From CALHVX01 sp964640725 (lineage in GTDB: Bacteria > Pseudomonadota > Gammaproteobacteria > Pseudomonadales > Azotimanducaceae), in the NCBI GenBank assembly GCA_964640725.1, contig CAZXIJ010000014.1, forward strand, positions 48,512 through 112,511: a stretch of 64,000 nucleotides of DNA, in the 5' to 3' direction. Below are positions 7,925 through 19,700 of the stretch, in pieces (positions within the stretch are counted from its first letter, which is position 1; every line of letters starts with the position of its first letter). The notes beneath the pieces are model-generated. The model was given only the letters and a program-made list of their open reading frames with translations, was not told where the DNA came from and did not search any database. A program made the translations under genes and the position numbers.

Positions 7925-10480
7925 GTGGCGGCCGCCTCGGACAGCGCTGCGGCGCCCGTGCTCATGCCCCCGTCCCTCGGTCAGGCGCTGGCTCTGGCGC
8001 GGCGTTTGGCCTGGCGAGACTGGCGCAGCGGCGAGCTCCGATTGCTGTTCGCCGCGCTCATTGTCGCGGTCGCCTCGGTCACGGCGATCAGCCTGTTTGT
8101 GGACCGCCTGCAGCAGGCGCTGCTCGATGAGTCAGCTGACTTTCTGGCGGCGGATCGCTACGTCAGCAGTGCCCGGGCGTTGCCGGATGCCTACCGGGAG
8201 CAGGCCCGGGTCCTCGGCCTCGATAGCGCAGACACGCTGCTGTTTCCGAGCATGGTGTTCGGCGCGCAGGACCGCAACGCGCTGGCGAGCGTCAAGGCGG
8301 TCACCCCCGGCTACCCGCTGCGCGGCACGCTGGAGCGAAGCGAAGCGCCCTTTGTGGCGGGCACGGCAACGACCGACTTGCCGCAACCGGGAGAGGTCTG
8401 GGTCGAGAGCCGGCTGTTCCCCGCGCTCGGCATCGAGCTGGGCGATACCATTGATGTCGGCCTGGCCTCGCTGCGGGTCGCCGGCGTGCTGACCCGGGAG
8501 CCGGATCGTGGCGGCAGCATGTTTGATATGGGGCCGCGCGTCTTGATGCGCCTGGCGGACGTGCCGGCGACAGAGGTCGTGCAGCCCGGCAGCCGGCTGC
8601 GGTATCGGCTGCTCCTGCGCGGTGAAGAGGCGGCTTTGGCGGCCATGCAGAAAGCCCTGAACTTGCCCGAGGGGGATCGCTGGGTCGGCATCAAAGACAG
8701 CAGCCCATCGATTGGCGGAGCACTCAATCGGGCCGAGAGCTTTCTGTTGCTCGGGGGTCTGTTAGCCGTACTGCTGGCAGGCATTGCGGTTGCCCTGGCG
8801 GCACACCGCTATGCGCGCCGCCACTTCGATCACGTGGCCGTGCTCAAAACCATCGGCTCCACGCCCTCCCAGATTCTCTGGAGCTACACGGCTGTGCTGC
8901 TGCTGGTGGCCGCCTTTGCCGTGCCCCTGGGGCTGCTGGTGGGCTATCTGCTCCACGCGCTGATCGTGTGGGTGCTGCAGTCCCTGTTACCGGTCGCGCT
9001 GCCTGCGCCCAGCCTCGCGCCGTACGTGCTCGGCACCGTGACGGGATTGATTTGCGCGGTCGCCTTCGCCTTGCCCGCATTTCTGCATCTGCGCGGCGTG
9101 TCGCCCATGAACGTGATTCGCCGCGATTTTGGCGCGGCGCCGCCGTCGCGTTACCTGAGCATGGGCTTCGCCGCGGCGGGGATCCTCGCGCTGCTGATCT
9201 GGTACACGGGCAGCCTGGCCCTGACCCTGTGGACGCTCGGGGTCGCCGCGCTGGTGTTGCTGGTTTTTGGAGGCCTGGCCTTCGCGTTGCTTCGGGGCAG
9301 CAGGGCCCTGGGCACACAGGCGGGCAGCCAGTGGCGCTTTGCGCTGGCCAGCCTGCAGCGCCGACGCCTGGAAAACACCAGCCAGATTCTGATCTTCGGC
9401 CTGGCGCTCATGCTGCTCCTGATGTTGGTGCTGTTGCGCACGGCTCTGCTGGAAGAGTGGCAGCAGCAGATTCCGGAAGACGCGCCGAACCATTTCGTCA
9501 TCAACATCGGGCCAGACGAGATGGCGGCCTTTCGCGGTCGCCTGACCGCCGCCGAGGTTCCCCATGAAGTGGGTTACGCGGTCGTTCGGGGGCGGCTCGC
9601 AGCGATCAACGGCGAAGGCGCGAAGGACGCGGCGGAACGGTTGGCCCGGGAGCGGCCGAGCGATGCGCGGCCCAGTGTCGGCGCCGAGCGCAACCTGACC
9701 TGGAGTGCGGCTCTGCCGCCAGACAACGAAGTGGTCGCTGGCCAGTGGTGGCCGGAACAGGGCAGCGAGCCTGCCGTATCCCTGGAGGAGGATTACGCCC
9801 GGGAGCTTGGCCTGACGGTCGGCGACCGGCTGACCTTTGATGTTGCTGGCCAGACCTTTGAGGTGCCGGTGACCGCGATCCGTCGCTTGTCCTGGGAGAG
9901 CATGCGCCCGAACTTTTTCATCATGTTCTCTCCCGGAACGCTGGACGACTACCCGGCGACGTTCATGACGAGCTTTTACCTGCCGCCTGACCGCAAACAG
10001 TTTCTGAACAATCTGCTGCGCGCCCATCCGACCGTCACGGTGATCGAGGTAGATGCCATCATGGCCCAGGTGCAGAGCATTGTGGCGCGCGTCAGCCGGG
10101 CGGTGGAGCTGATTCTTTATCTGGTGCTGGTTGCCGGAGCGCTGGTGCTGATCGCCAGCATTCAGGCCAGCCGCGACGCGCGCATGGCGGAACACGCTCT
10201 GCTCCGGGCTCTGGGCGCGACCCGGTCGCTGGTTGCCGGGTCGCTGGCCATCGAGTTTGCGGCCCTTGGCCTGTTGGCAGGCATTGTCGCCGCGGTGGGC
10301 GCAGAGCTTGCGGTGGCCGTTTTGAACGATCAGGTGTTCGGGCTGCCGCCATCGCTGCATGGTTGGCTGTGGGTGGGTGGCCCGGTTCTGGGCGCTCTGC
10401 TGATCATGGGGATCGGCACGTTCAGCACTCGCGCCCTGGTGCGAACGCCACCGATGCTGGTTTTGCGCTCGCTCCGCTGA
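7925..10480 (+). CDS. ybbP: ABC transporter permease YbbP (FtsX/MacB-type)
   Basis: An 851-residue membrane protein starting at GTG 7925. An N-terminal helix (LLFAALIVAVASVTAISLFV) is followed by a large periplasmic domain. A first FtsX-like core lies around residues 270-410 (LLGGLLAVLLAGIAVALAAHRYARR), more helices run to about 500, then comes a second periplasmic domain and a C-terminal FtsX core from about 720 (LILYLVLVAGALVLIASIQASRD). This two-core layout is that of YbbP. With YbbA it forms a type VII-like ABC assembly that probably handles lipids or lipoproteins rather than small solutes. That role is inferred from the family. Confidence 0.92.
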   Translation: MAAASDSAAAPVLMPPSLGQALALARRLAWRDWRSGELRLLFAALIVAVASVTAISLFVDRLQQALLDESADFLAADRYVSSARALPDAYREQARVLGLDSADTLLFPSMVFGAQDRNALASVKAVTPGYPLRGTLERSEAPFVAGTATTDLPQPGEVWVESRLFPALGIELGDTIDVGLASLRVAGVLTREPDRGGSMFDMGPRVLMRLADVPATEVVQPGSRLRYRLLLRGEEAALAAMQKALNLPEGDRWVGIKDSSPSIGGALNRAESFLLLGGLLAVLLAGIAVALAAHRYARRHFDHVAVLKTIGSTPSQILWSYTAVLLLVAAFAVPLGLLVGYLLHALIVWVLQSLLPVALPAPSLAPYVLGTVTGLICAVAFALPAFLHLRGVSPMNVIRRDFGAAPPSRYLSMGFAAAGILALLIWYTGSLALTLWTLGVAALVLLVFGGLAFALLRGSRALGTQAGSQWRFALASLQRRRLENTSQILIFGLALMLLLMLVLLRTALLEEWQQQIPEDAPNHFVINIGPDEMAAFRGRLTAAEVPHEVGYAVVRGRLAAINGEGAKDAAERLARERPSDARPSVGAERNLTWSAALPPDNEVVAGQWWPEQGSEPAVSLEEDYARELGLTVGDRLTFDVAGQTFEVPVTAIRRLSWESMRPNFFIMFSPGTLDDYPATFMTSFYLPPDRKQFLNNLLRAHPTVTVIEVDAIMAQVQSIVARVSRAVELILYLVLVAGALVLIASIQASRDARMAEHALLRALGATRSLVAGSLAIEFAALGLLAGIVAAVGAELAVAVLNDQVFGLPPSLHGWLWVGGPVLGALLIMGIGTFSTRALVRTPPMLVLRSLR

Positions 10481-10620
10481 CGCCAATCGCGGCCGCTGCC
10501 GACAGTGTTTCGACGCTCGCCCGTCCGGGTCAAAATCGGAGCGAACGGCGGCACAGTTTCGGTGCCTGTTCGCAGTAGTCGCAGCCCCGTGCGCTACCTT
10601 TAGAGGGTATATCCATCAAG

Positions 10621-12852
10621 GTGCCGCTGGCGCTTATGAACTCAGTCCAGGCCAACGCGACTCCCGTATCGCTGCGCCCGCTGTGGCCCATGCTGCTGCC
10701 GCTGGCTGGTGTGCTGTGCTGCCTGGCCATGGCGAGTGGCTGGCTGGATTCTGAGCGGCGCCAGTTCTGGACGGCGGACACCCTGGCGGACTTGCAGTCC
10801 CTGCCGGCCGACAGCGACTCCCGATCACCGGTGCAATACGTTGTTCAGGCCCAGCGCCTGGCGCCTGCGCTGACGGTTCTTGGGGGCGCTGCTGGCGCGC
10901 GCTACGTGAACGATCTGAACGGCGTCGTTGCCACGCTTGTCGCCAGCGGCGTGGAAGCTGGTGCGCCGGCGAATCGCAACGCGCTGATGCTGCTGGACGA
11001 GTCCCAGCGTTCCCTCGCCGGGGAGCTCCGGGCCGCGGTCGCCCAGGGCGAGCGCTCCGTGCAACAGATGATCTACGCGCTGATTGCGACGCTGCTGGCC
11101 GCCGCTCTGGGCACCGCGCTGCTGGCGCGCTCGCCGCGCAAGCAATCGCACACGCGGCCCTGGCCGCACAGCGCCGTCGACCTGCAGATGTTCGACGAAT
11201 CGCCGGTACCCATGGTGTACAGCGACGCGCGGGACCAGATCCTTGCGGTGAACCCGGCTTACCTGCGGATGTCAGGCTACAGCGACGAAGAGCTGCTGAA
11301 CCGGCCGTTGCTGTTTAACGAAGCCGGCCGGCAGCAGCCTGAGTACTTTGACTCCATGCGCCGCACGCTGCACCTCGAGGGCCGCTGGCAGGGCGAGCTG
11401 TGGATGCGCAAGAAGCACGGTGAAGCCTACGCCAACAAGGTGGTCCGGCTGGTGATCTGCGATGGCAACGATCGCCGGGCCGGCTATCTGACGATATCCC
11501 GGGAGTCCCTGCAGGCCGACGAGCAGCAGCGGCTGATGCTGTGGCAGGCCCACCATGATCCCCTGACCAAACTCCCGAACAAAATCATGTTCGAAGAGCG
11601 GCTGACCCGGGCGCTGATGCAGGAACAACCGCAGGGCGTCCTGCTGAGCATCGACATTGATCGCTTCAAGGAAGTGAATGACTCCGTCGGCCCGAACCTG
11701 GGGGACCAGGTGCTGATGGATGCGGCGATGCGGCTCGCCATGTGCGCTGAGGAAGACGATACCGTGGCCCGGATCGGCGGCGATGCGTTTGTGATCCTTA
11801 GCCAGAGCTCTGACCCGGAACAGCGTGCCCAGGAACTGGCCACAAATCTGCCCGTCGCCTTGATGGAGCCGTTCCGGCTGCGCGATCAGGAGATCTTTCT
11901 GCAGGCCAGCATCGGTATTGTCAGTTTTCCCAAGGACGGGTCCAGCGGCGCCGAGCTCCTGCAGAAAGCAGACGCTGCGCGCGGCGAGGTCAAGCGGGCG
12001 GGCGGCAATGCGGTCGGCTACTTCGAGGTCGAGATCAACCAGCGGGCCGAGCGCCGGCTCATGCTTCAGAGCGCGCTGCGCAGCGCGCTGGTCGATGGCG
12101 AGCTGTCGCTGGCCCTGCAGCCGATCGTGGCGCTGGGCGAAAAGCGCCTGCTCGGCGCCGAGGCGCTGCTGCGCTGGAGCCACCCGACCCTGGGGAACAT
12201 CTCCCCGGGGGAGTTCATTCCCATTGCGGAAAGCTCCGGGCTGATCCAGGAGCTGGGGCTATGGGTCGTTGAAGAGTCTCAGCGCATCGTGGCCCGGTGG
12301 CGCGAGGGGGGGCTCAAGGACCTGCGCCTGAGCCTGAACGTCAGCCCTCTGCAGATTCAGCGGCAGGAAGACTGCGAAGTGCTGCTCGACAAACTGCAGG
12401 GGCACAACGCCCGCCGCCTGACGCTCGAGATTACCGAGAGCGCACTCATGGATCACGCCGAGACGGCGCGGTTCTTTATCGATCGGGCCCGACGCATGGG
12501 TTGCCAGGTCGCCCTGGACGATTTCGGTACCGGCTATTCGTCCCTGGCGTATCTGCGCGAGTTTAATTTCGACGTGCTCAAGGTCGACAAGGCCTTCACA
12601 GACCGGCTGGCGTCGCCGCGGGACCTTGGCCTGGTGGCGTCGATCATCTCGATGGGCAAGATCCTCGGCATGCGGGTCGTTGCCGAAGGCGTTGAGGAGC
12701 GCGACCAGGTGCTGCAGCTGAGCCAGGTGGGCTGCCACTACGCCCAGGGCTACCTGTTTGCGCGACCCTTGCCGCTCGAAGAGTTTGAGGCCTTCGCCGG
12801 CGAGAACAGCGAGCAGCTGGCAACGGTCACGGCGCTGGCCAGCAGCGCCTAG
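10621..12852 (+). CDS. Membrane PAS-GGDEF-EAL protein, likely c-di-GMP phosphodiesterase
   Basis: A 743-residue protein. Two N-terminal helices (PLWPMLLPLAGVLCCLAMAS and MIYALIATLLAAALGTALLA) bracket a periplasmic sensor region. A PAS domain lies around residues 190-295, a GGDEF domain 310-470 and an EAL domain 480-737. The GGDEF signature is degenerate: RIGGDAF, with Ala for the catalytic Glu. The EAL domain keeps its key residues (AEALLRW, LNVSPLQ, EITESAL, DDFGTGYSS, KVDKAF, EGVEE). So c-di-GMP hydrolysis is likely and synthesis unlikely. The degenerate GGDEF may serve as a GTP sensor, as in other tandem proteins. The start is uncertain: GTG 10621 or ATG 10636. Confidence 0.9.
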   Translation: MPLALMNSVQANATPVSLRPLWPMLLPLAGVLCCLAMASGWLDSERRQFWTADTLADLQSLPADSDSRSPVQYVVQAQRLAPALTVLGGAAGARYVNDLNGVVATLVASGVEAGAPANRNALMLLDESQRSLAGELRAAVAQGERSVQQMIYALIATLLAAALGTALLARSPRKQSHTRPWPHSAVDLQMFDESPVPMVYSDARDQILAVNPAYLRMSGYSDEELLNRPLLFNEAGRQQPEYFDSMRRTLHLEGRWQGELWMRKKHGEAYANKVVRLVICDGNDRRAGYLTISRESLQADEQQRLMLWQAHHDPLTKLPNKIMFEERLTRALMQEQPQGVLLSIDIDRFKEVNDSVGPNLGDQVLMDAAMRLAMCAEEDDTVARIGGDAFVILSQSSDPEQRAQELATNLPVALMEPFRLRDQEIFLQASIGIVSFPKDGSSGAELLQKADAARGEVKRAGGNAVGYFEVEINQRAERRLMLQSALRSALVDGELSLALQPIVALGEKRLLGAEALLRWSHPTLGNISPGEFIPIAESSGLIQELGLWVVEESQRIVARWREGGLKDLRLSLNVSPLQIQRQEDCEVLLDKLQGHNARRLTLEITESALMDHAETARFFIDRARRMGCQVALDDFGTGYSSLAYLREFNFDVLKVDKAFTDRLASPRDLGLVASIISMGKILGMRVVAEGVEERDQVLQLSQVGCHYAQGYLFARPLPLEEFEAFAGENSEQLATVTALASSA

Positions 12853-12903
12853 GGCCGGTCTGCCGCGTCGCCAGCGCGGCTCGGGGCAGGCATACTGCGC
12901 CGC

Positions 12904-13761
12904 ATGAACGACAGGGTCCGCCACCATCATCCCGATCCCAGACGCCAGCGCTATCGCGAGAACAAGCTGGCCAAGCGCCTGCGCCGGCTGACGGGCCAGG
13001 CGATCGCCGATTACGGCATGATCGAAGACGGCGACCGGATTATGGTGTGCCTGTCCGGCGGCAAGGACTCCTATACCCTGCTCGATGTGCTCATGAGCCT
13101 GCAGCGCAGCGCGCCCATTCACTTCGAGCTGATTGCGGTCAACCTGGACCAGAAACAGCCGGGCTTTCCCGAAGCGGTGCTCCCTGATTACCTGACCGGT
13201 CTCGGGGTCCCTTTTCGTATTGTCGAAGAGGATACTTACAGCATCGTTCAGCGCCTGACCCCGGAAGGCAAAACCACCTGCCCGGTCTGCTCCAGGCTGC
13301 GCCGCGGCATTCTCTATCGGGTCGCCACGGAGCTGGGCGCGACCAAAGTTGCCCTGGGGCACCATCTGGACGACGCGGTCGAAACCCTGTTTCTCAACAT
13401 GTTCCAGGGCGGGCGACTGAAATCCATGCCGCCCAAGCTCAAGAGCGATGACGGCCGGCATATCGTCATCCGGCCGCTCTACTACGTTCGCGAAGCGCTC
13501 ATTGAGCGCTACGCCGCGCAGCAGCAATACCCGATTATTCCCTGCAACCTGTGCGGCTCTCAGGACAACCTGATGCGCCAACAGCTCAAGGGCATGCTGC
13601 AGCGTTGGGACCGGGAGCATCCCGGACGCGTGGAGAACGTTGCTCGCAGCATTGGCGCCGTGACGCCGTCGCACCTGGGGGACCGGACCCTGTTTGATTT
13701 CGCGGCCCTGCAGGCCGAGGCCAGCCCGCTGTCGCTGCTGGACCTGACCGGCGCGGACTGA
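12904..13761 (+). CDS. ttcA: tRNA 2-thiocytidine(32) synthetase TtcA
   Basis: A 285-residue PP-loop ATPase. The PP-loop is CLSGGKDSYTLLD, followed by the cysteine motif TTCPVCSRLRRG and the later cysteine pair IPCNLCGSQ. These provide the ligands for the [4Fe-4S] cluster used for sulfur transfer. GHHLDDAVET is the second conserved TtcA block. The protein thiolates C32 of a subset of tRNAs. Length agrees with the family (about 280-310). It follows the EAL protein gene by 51 bases and is convergent with the hybrid kinase gene, with six bases between the stops. Confidence 0.95.
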   Translation: MNDRVRHHHPDPRRQRYRENKLAKRLRRLTGQAIADYGMIEDGDRIMVCLSGGKDSYTLLDVLMSLQRSAPIHFELIAVNLDQKQPGFPEAVLPDYLTGLGVPFRIVEEDTYSIVQRLTPEGKTTCPVCSRLRRGILYRVATELGATKVALGHHLDDAVETLFLNMFQGGRLKSMPPKLKSDDGRHIVIRPLYYVREALIERYAAQQQYPIIPCNLCGSQDNLMRQQLKGMLQRWDREHPGRVENVARSIGAVTPSHLGDRTLFDFAALQAEASPLSLLDLTGAD

Positions 13762-13767
13762 GCCCGT

Positions 13768-16700
13768 TCAGCCAGGCTCGGCGACCGCTGCAGGCCCGTG
13801 CTCGGCCAGGGTCGCCGCGGCGCTCAGAACTTCCGTCAGCGCCTCGTCGAACTCCTCCGCCAGGGCTGGCAGGTCATCGCTGTCATCGCCATCCTGGGTG
13901 CGGATCAGCGCCAGCTCGAGGGTTTTCGACGCGACCTTGAGCCGCGCCGCGCCGAAGCTGCCGGCCACGCCGTGCAGATTGTGGGTGAGCCGCTCGGCGT
14001 CCTGGAGCTCGCCGGCCTCCAGATGGCCAAGGACTGTCGCGCCGGCAGCGCCGTAGTAGCCGTCAAAGTCGCCCATGAGCTTGATCATCAGCTTGACGTT
14101 GTCGTTGTGTCCCTTGAGCGCCGCGGCGACGTCGATGCCCGGCAACTCGAGGCTTGCCAGCTCTGCCTGCACCGCGCTGACGGGAGCATTCTCGGCCGGC
14201 GCCTCGGGGCTATCGGCAGCGGGTACCGGTGCTTCGCCCGGGCTCGCCAGCGGTTTGCTGCCGTCGGCCAGCCACAGGTCTTCGAGTTTGAGCAGCAGCC
14301 GATCGAAGTCGATGGGCTTGGTCAGATAGCCGTTGCAGCCCGCGATGCGCGCCGCATCCTTGCGCTCGGCGAGGGCGTCGGCAGACACCGCGATAATGGG
14401 TACCACGAGCGCCTGCTCGCGCAGCGTGCGGGTGGCCTGCAGGCCATCCATGTTTGGCATGTGGATATCCATAAGAATCGCGTCGTAGCTGTTGCGGGTC
14501 GCGAAGTCCACGGCCTGGCGACCATCGCCGGCGATGTCCACCGTGGCGCCGCCGCGATCCAGGTATTCCAGCGCCAGCTGCTGGTTGATCGGGTTGTCTT
14601 CGGCGACCAGCAGGCGCCGGCCAGCGAGGATATCGAAGTTGCCTTTGCGGGCCCGGCCGTCGCTCTCTCGTTCTGGCGCTTCCGCCAGGAGCCCGAGTTT
14701 GACGCTGAAGGAAAAGCAGCTGCCGACGCCCGGGTCAGACTCCAGCACGATTTCGCCGCCCATAACTTCGACCAGGCGTTTGCAGATGGTCAGCCCCAGG
14801 CCCGTGCCGCCGTAGCGCCGGGTAATCGAGGTCTCGGCCTGCTCGAAGGAGTCGAACAGGCGCCGCTTCTGCTCGGCGTTGACGCCGATGCCGGTGTCTT
14901 CGACGTCGATGCAGAGGGTGAGCGTTGGCGTTTCGTCATTCAGGTCCGTGTCGCCAACCCGTGCCCGGATCTGAATGCCGCCCTGTTCTGTAAACTTCAC
15001 CGCGTTGCCGACCAGATTGACGAGCACCTGCTGCAGGCGCAGCGCGTCGCCGAGCAGGCGGCCATGTTCCGGAAAGTCCGGATGTTCGGCGGTCTTGTCG
15101 TCAACCGCCAGGTACAGGCCCTTGCGGCGGATATCGTTCTGAAACAGGCGCTCCACGTCGGAGAGCGTGGCCCGCAGGTCGAAGTGCGTCTCTTCGAGGG
15201 TCAGTTTGCCGGCCTCGATCTTGGAGAAATCAAGGACGTCGCTGACCAGGGTCAGCAGGTTCTCGGCCGCGCCGCGAATCGCTGACAGATAGCCCTGCTG
15301 CTTGTCGTTCAGCGCGGTTTCCAGGGTCAGCTGCGAAAAGCCCAGGATCGCGTTCATGGGCGTCCGAATTTCGTGGCTCATATTGGCCAGGAACTCGCTC
15401 TTGGCCTTGGTGGCCTCCTCGGCGATCTGGCGCTGTTTGTCGGCTTGCTCCCGCTCCATCCGTTCAGAGATGTCGACCAGCGAGCCGTCGATAAACTCTC
15501 CGCGATCGGCCACCTCGTTGATCTGGGCGGTCAATGACATCCAGAACACGCGGCCCTCCCGGGTCACGCCCTGGGCTTCGAAGCCCGATACCAGACGGCG
15601 TTCTTCCAGCAGCGACAGGAACTGGCTGGATGCTTCCCGGGAGTAGAACACCCGGTCCAGGAGGTCCCGATACTCTTCCTCCAGAGACTGGTTGTTTTCG
15701 AAGCCGAGGATTTTGCCGAGGGTCGGGTTGGACCGCAGCAGTTGTCCCGTGGGGCTGATCCGGAACAGCCCCTCGATCGCGTTCTCGTACAGAGCCTGAT
15801 ACTCGTCCCGCGCCGCATGCAGGTTGGCGTACAGGCGCGCGTTCTCGATGGAGATGGCAGCCTGCGAGGCGAGCAGCGACAGCACCTCGACCCGCTGGTC
15901 CGTGAACATGCCTGTGAGCCAGCGGTGCTCGACATAGAGCACCCCGGTGAGCTGGCCCCGGTGCAGGATCGGCACGCACATGACGGACAGGGGCAGGTTT
16001 TGCGTGATGTAGTTGTCCTGGGTAAACACGTCTTCCTGGGTCGCGTCGGCGAGCACCAGCACGTCTTTGGTCCGGGCAACAAACTGGATCACGCTCACAG
16101 GCACTTCGTTGCTCATTTCGAGCGGTTCCGGCGGAATCAGCCGGCGGCTGGAGTCGCCGTCGACGTGCGCGATGGCTTCGACGGACAGGCTGCCGCTGTC
16201 GCCCAGCAGTAGCATGGCGGCCTTCTGCCCGCCGGCGTGCTCCAGAGCCAGGCGCAACAGCTTGCTGAGCACGCGCTCCAGCAGAATCTCGCCGGACAGG
16301 GTCTGCGCGGCCCGCAGCACGGTGCTCGTGTCGATGGCCTGATCGGAAAACTCGGTGCTCTCGGCGATGCCGGTCATGGTGCGACCGTTGATCGGGTAGT
16401 CGCGAACCGTCAGATCGACCAGGTCGCCGACATTGAAGCCTGGCGTGGCGCCAGCACTGGCGCTGGCTGCCAGCATGTCGCCGTGATCGCGCTCCAGCTG
16501 GTTGACCTTGGTCATAGCCCCCCAGCGCAGGTACGCCTGGTTGGCGTTGTGCATGAACAGCTTGGCGAAGTCGTGCCGGTCCAGCGCATCGCAGCGCCGG
16601 GCGGCCAGCTCGTAAGCCAGGCCTTCGTCGTTCGCGAGCCCCAGACGCCGGGCCTCTTTGGCGGCCTGTTCGTACAGCTCGAGCGCTGCGGAAGTCTGGC

Positions 16701-19700
16701 CTCGGCCCCAGGCGAGCTCCGCTTCGATGATCTGGCTTTTGGGCCCGGCGAAGCTGGCGCCGTTGGCGGACCACTCTCGCAGCTGCCGGGCCAGGGTCAG
16801 GGTCCCTCGGTCCGCAGCCGGACGCCGGCCGCGCTTTGCCGGGTTTGCGTCTTCTGGTTGCCGGCGCAGCCGGGTGAGGGCCGCCGCAAAGGTGTAGGTC
16901 ATGACGACCGGCATATGGCGCAGCTGCCCGGCCGTTTGCTCGGCAAGTTCGAGCACCGATGCAGCGCCGGTGAAATCGTTAAACAGCACCGCCAGATACA
17001 GGCGCAGGGAGTAGACATGGGCGGCCGCCAGGCCATCTTCCGTGCCGATGGACGGAATGGCGTTGGCTTCTTCGTCGCTGCTGTTGCCGGCCAGAGTGTT
17101 CAGCTGCTGCTGCATAAAGGCAACCTGGCTGAGCCCCGACACCTGCTGGCCGCCGCTAAAGTGTTTGAGCTGTTTGCCCAGCTCGCGCGCCAAGGCGCCG
17201 AGTTCCATGCCGCGCAGCAGTGCGTTGGTCGCGTACAGGGCGCTCGCCTCGGCGGCGAACCCAAAGTCCTGCTGGGACAGGGCCTTTTGCTGCTGCTCGG
17301 CCAGAGACTTGAGCGTGGCGTCCAGGGGCTTGGACCAGGGCTCCACAACGCCGGCGAGCAGAATTCGCGCGCGCACCGAAAACGCATCCTGGGCGAACTG
17401 TGTGGCGATGAGGCGGGCGCTGTTGGCGTGCTTCAGCGCACGCTCGCTGAAGCCGTTGTCCAGCGCTCGCATGGCGGCATGCGCATAGGCGTAGGCCACT
17501 TCGCCGCAGTAGGCGTCCTCGCTGTGGGCCTTGCGGATCACGTACTCCGCGTGCAGCAGGTCGTCTTTGTCCGTGGCGCTGCGGAAGCTGACGTGCAGCA
17601 ACAGGGCGATGAGCCGGAAGGACTGCTGCATGCGCGCATCGCTGGTCGGCCTGAGCGGCGACTTCAGGGTATGCGGTATGCCGGCACGGCTGCCAAAACG
17701 TCGCAGGCTTTTGAGCGGGCCACTACCGCTCGCGCGACTCGTGTCGTAGCCGAGCGCCAGCAGCGCTTGCCCGGTGAGGCTGGCGGCCCGTTGCAGCTCG
17801 TTCCTGACGATCGCCGCGCGAATCTCCACCTCGCTCATGGCGCTGGTGGCCTGATCGGCGCTGGCGACGACCCGGTTGAGCTGGTCGAAGTCGCCGCACA
17901 GGAAGGCCGCTTCGGCCGCGCACTGGCACAGTTCCAGGTAAATCGGCGTGCTGCCGGTGTCGCGCCCGAAGAATAGCGCCAGCCCGCTGCGGCAGTATTT
18001 GTAGGCTTTCTGGAACGCGCCGCGTTTCAGAGACTCCCGGGCAGCCAGCAGATTGTAGTGCGCAAACTCCGAACGGCGGTCGTCGTCCAGATCGACCAGG
18101 TCGACGGAGGCGTTCAGATGGTCAACGGTGTTGAGCAGCGTGTTGCCTTCCTGCCGCCGGGAAGCAATGAGCTGCTGGGCGATGGCGTAGTGGTGGCTGC
18201 GCTTGTCCGGGGCGGCAATCGACTCGTAGATCACCTGGGCGATTCGCGGGTGCGAGAAGCGATATTCGTTGCCTTCCAGCCCGAGCATGCCCTGGCGGAT
18301 CACCTCGCGCAGCGCAACGGCGGTGTCCGCTTCCTGCAGGTCGACAATGGCGGCGACTTCCGCGAGGGTGAAGCGATCGCCCAGACAGGTGCCGATGTGC
18401 AGGACGCGACAGGCTTCGCTGCCCAGCGCTGCAAGCTGCTCGGCAATTTGGTCGGCGGAGTTGCTGCTGAAATAGTGCTCGCGAATCGCCGCGATGTCCC
18501 AGGCCCATTCGTGTTCGGCGCTGTCGTAGCTGATCGCGCCCTCGTGATGCAGCTCGAAGACCAGGTCAAGCAACGGCGCCGGCAGGCCTTCGGTCTTTTC
18601 GTGCAGCAGCGTCGCCAGTTCCCGCACCCGGGCCTCCGTTTGCCCCAGCATGTCCGACAGCATGGCTCGCACGTCTTCCCGTTCCAGGGGTCGCAGGGCA
18701 ACCATGGTCATCTTGGTTGCGATGCGCGGCGTGCCGAAGATTTCGTGATCGCTGCCGTCGTCGCCGCCAAGGACCAGCAACAGGTGTCTCAGCTCCAGCG
18801 CGGTGTGCATCAGTTCTTCGATGACCGCCGTGCGCAGCTGCTCCGTGCCTTCGATCACCAGGCAGATGGGCAGGGGCGCCAGCGCGGCGGCCAGTTCGCG
18901 CACGCCCTGGCTGAGCATGCCGCTGGCGCTGATGTTGGGAGACGGCACAAAGCTCGACAGCTCAGGTACAAAGGGCACCAGGGCGGCCACGTGATCGCTG
19001 GACAGGCGTTGCAGCCGATCGATCAGATCGCCGACCACGTCGCTGTCCAGCGACAGCGCCTGGCGCAGCACCGGGCGCAGCAACTCGAGCCAGAGCTCTT
19101 CGGCATCCTTGACGTCCTGCTGGCTGTAGCTGGGGTTGGCAACCCGCGTTCGCGCGACCAGCAAACCGCCTTCGCCGGCTTGCTGGGCAATGGCGCTGCA
19201 AAAGGAAGAGGTGCCAATGCCTTCACTGCCGCGCACCCGCAGAAAGGTGACTTCGCCGTCGCGCGCCCGCTGCAGGTTGTCCTGCAGCCGTTTGAGCTCC
19301 GCGTCCCGGCCGTACACGCGTTTGGGCAGCGACAGCTGCCCGGGGGCATCGGTCTGGCCAAGCCGGAACGGCAGCACGTTGGCCTGGTCCCGGCCTTCCA
19401 GGATGTCGTCCCGGACGCTGGCGGCGCTCTGGTAGCGATCTTCCGGCTGTTTCGCGAGCAGCTTGGCGACAATGTCCGAGACCCAGCCCGGCGCGCGCTG
19501 GGACACGTCGGTCAGCGGCGCCGGCTGGCTGGCGATGTGGGCGTGGATCAGCTCCAGCGGATCGCTCGCGGCGAAGGGCGCCTGACCGCTGAACAGCTCG
19601 TAGAGCGTGGCGCCCATGGAATACAGGTCAGTGCGGTAGTCGACGATGCGGTTCACCCGACCCGTCTGCTCCGGAGAGATGTAGGGCAGGGTGCCCGACA

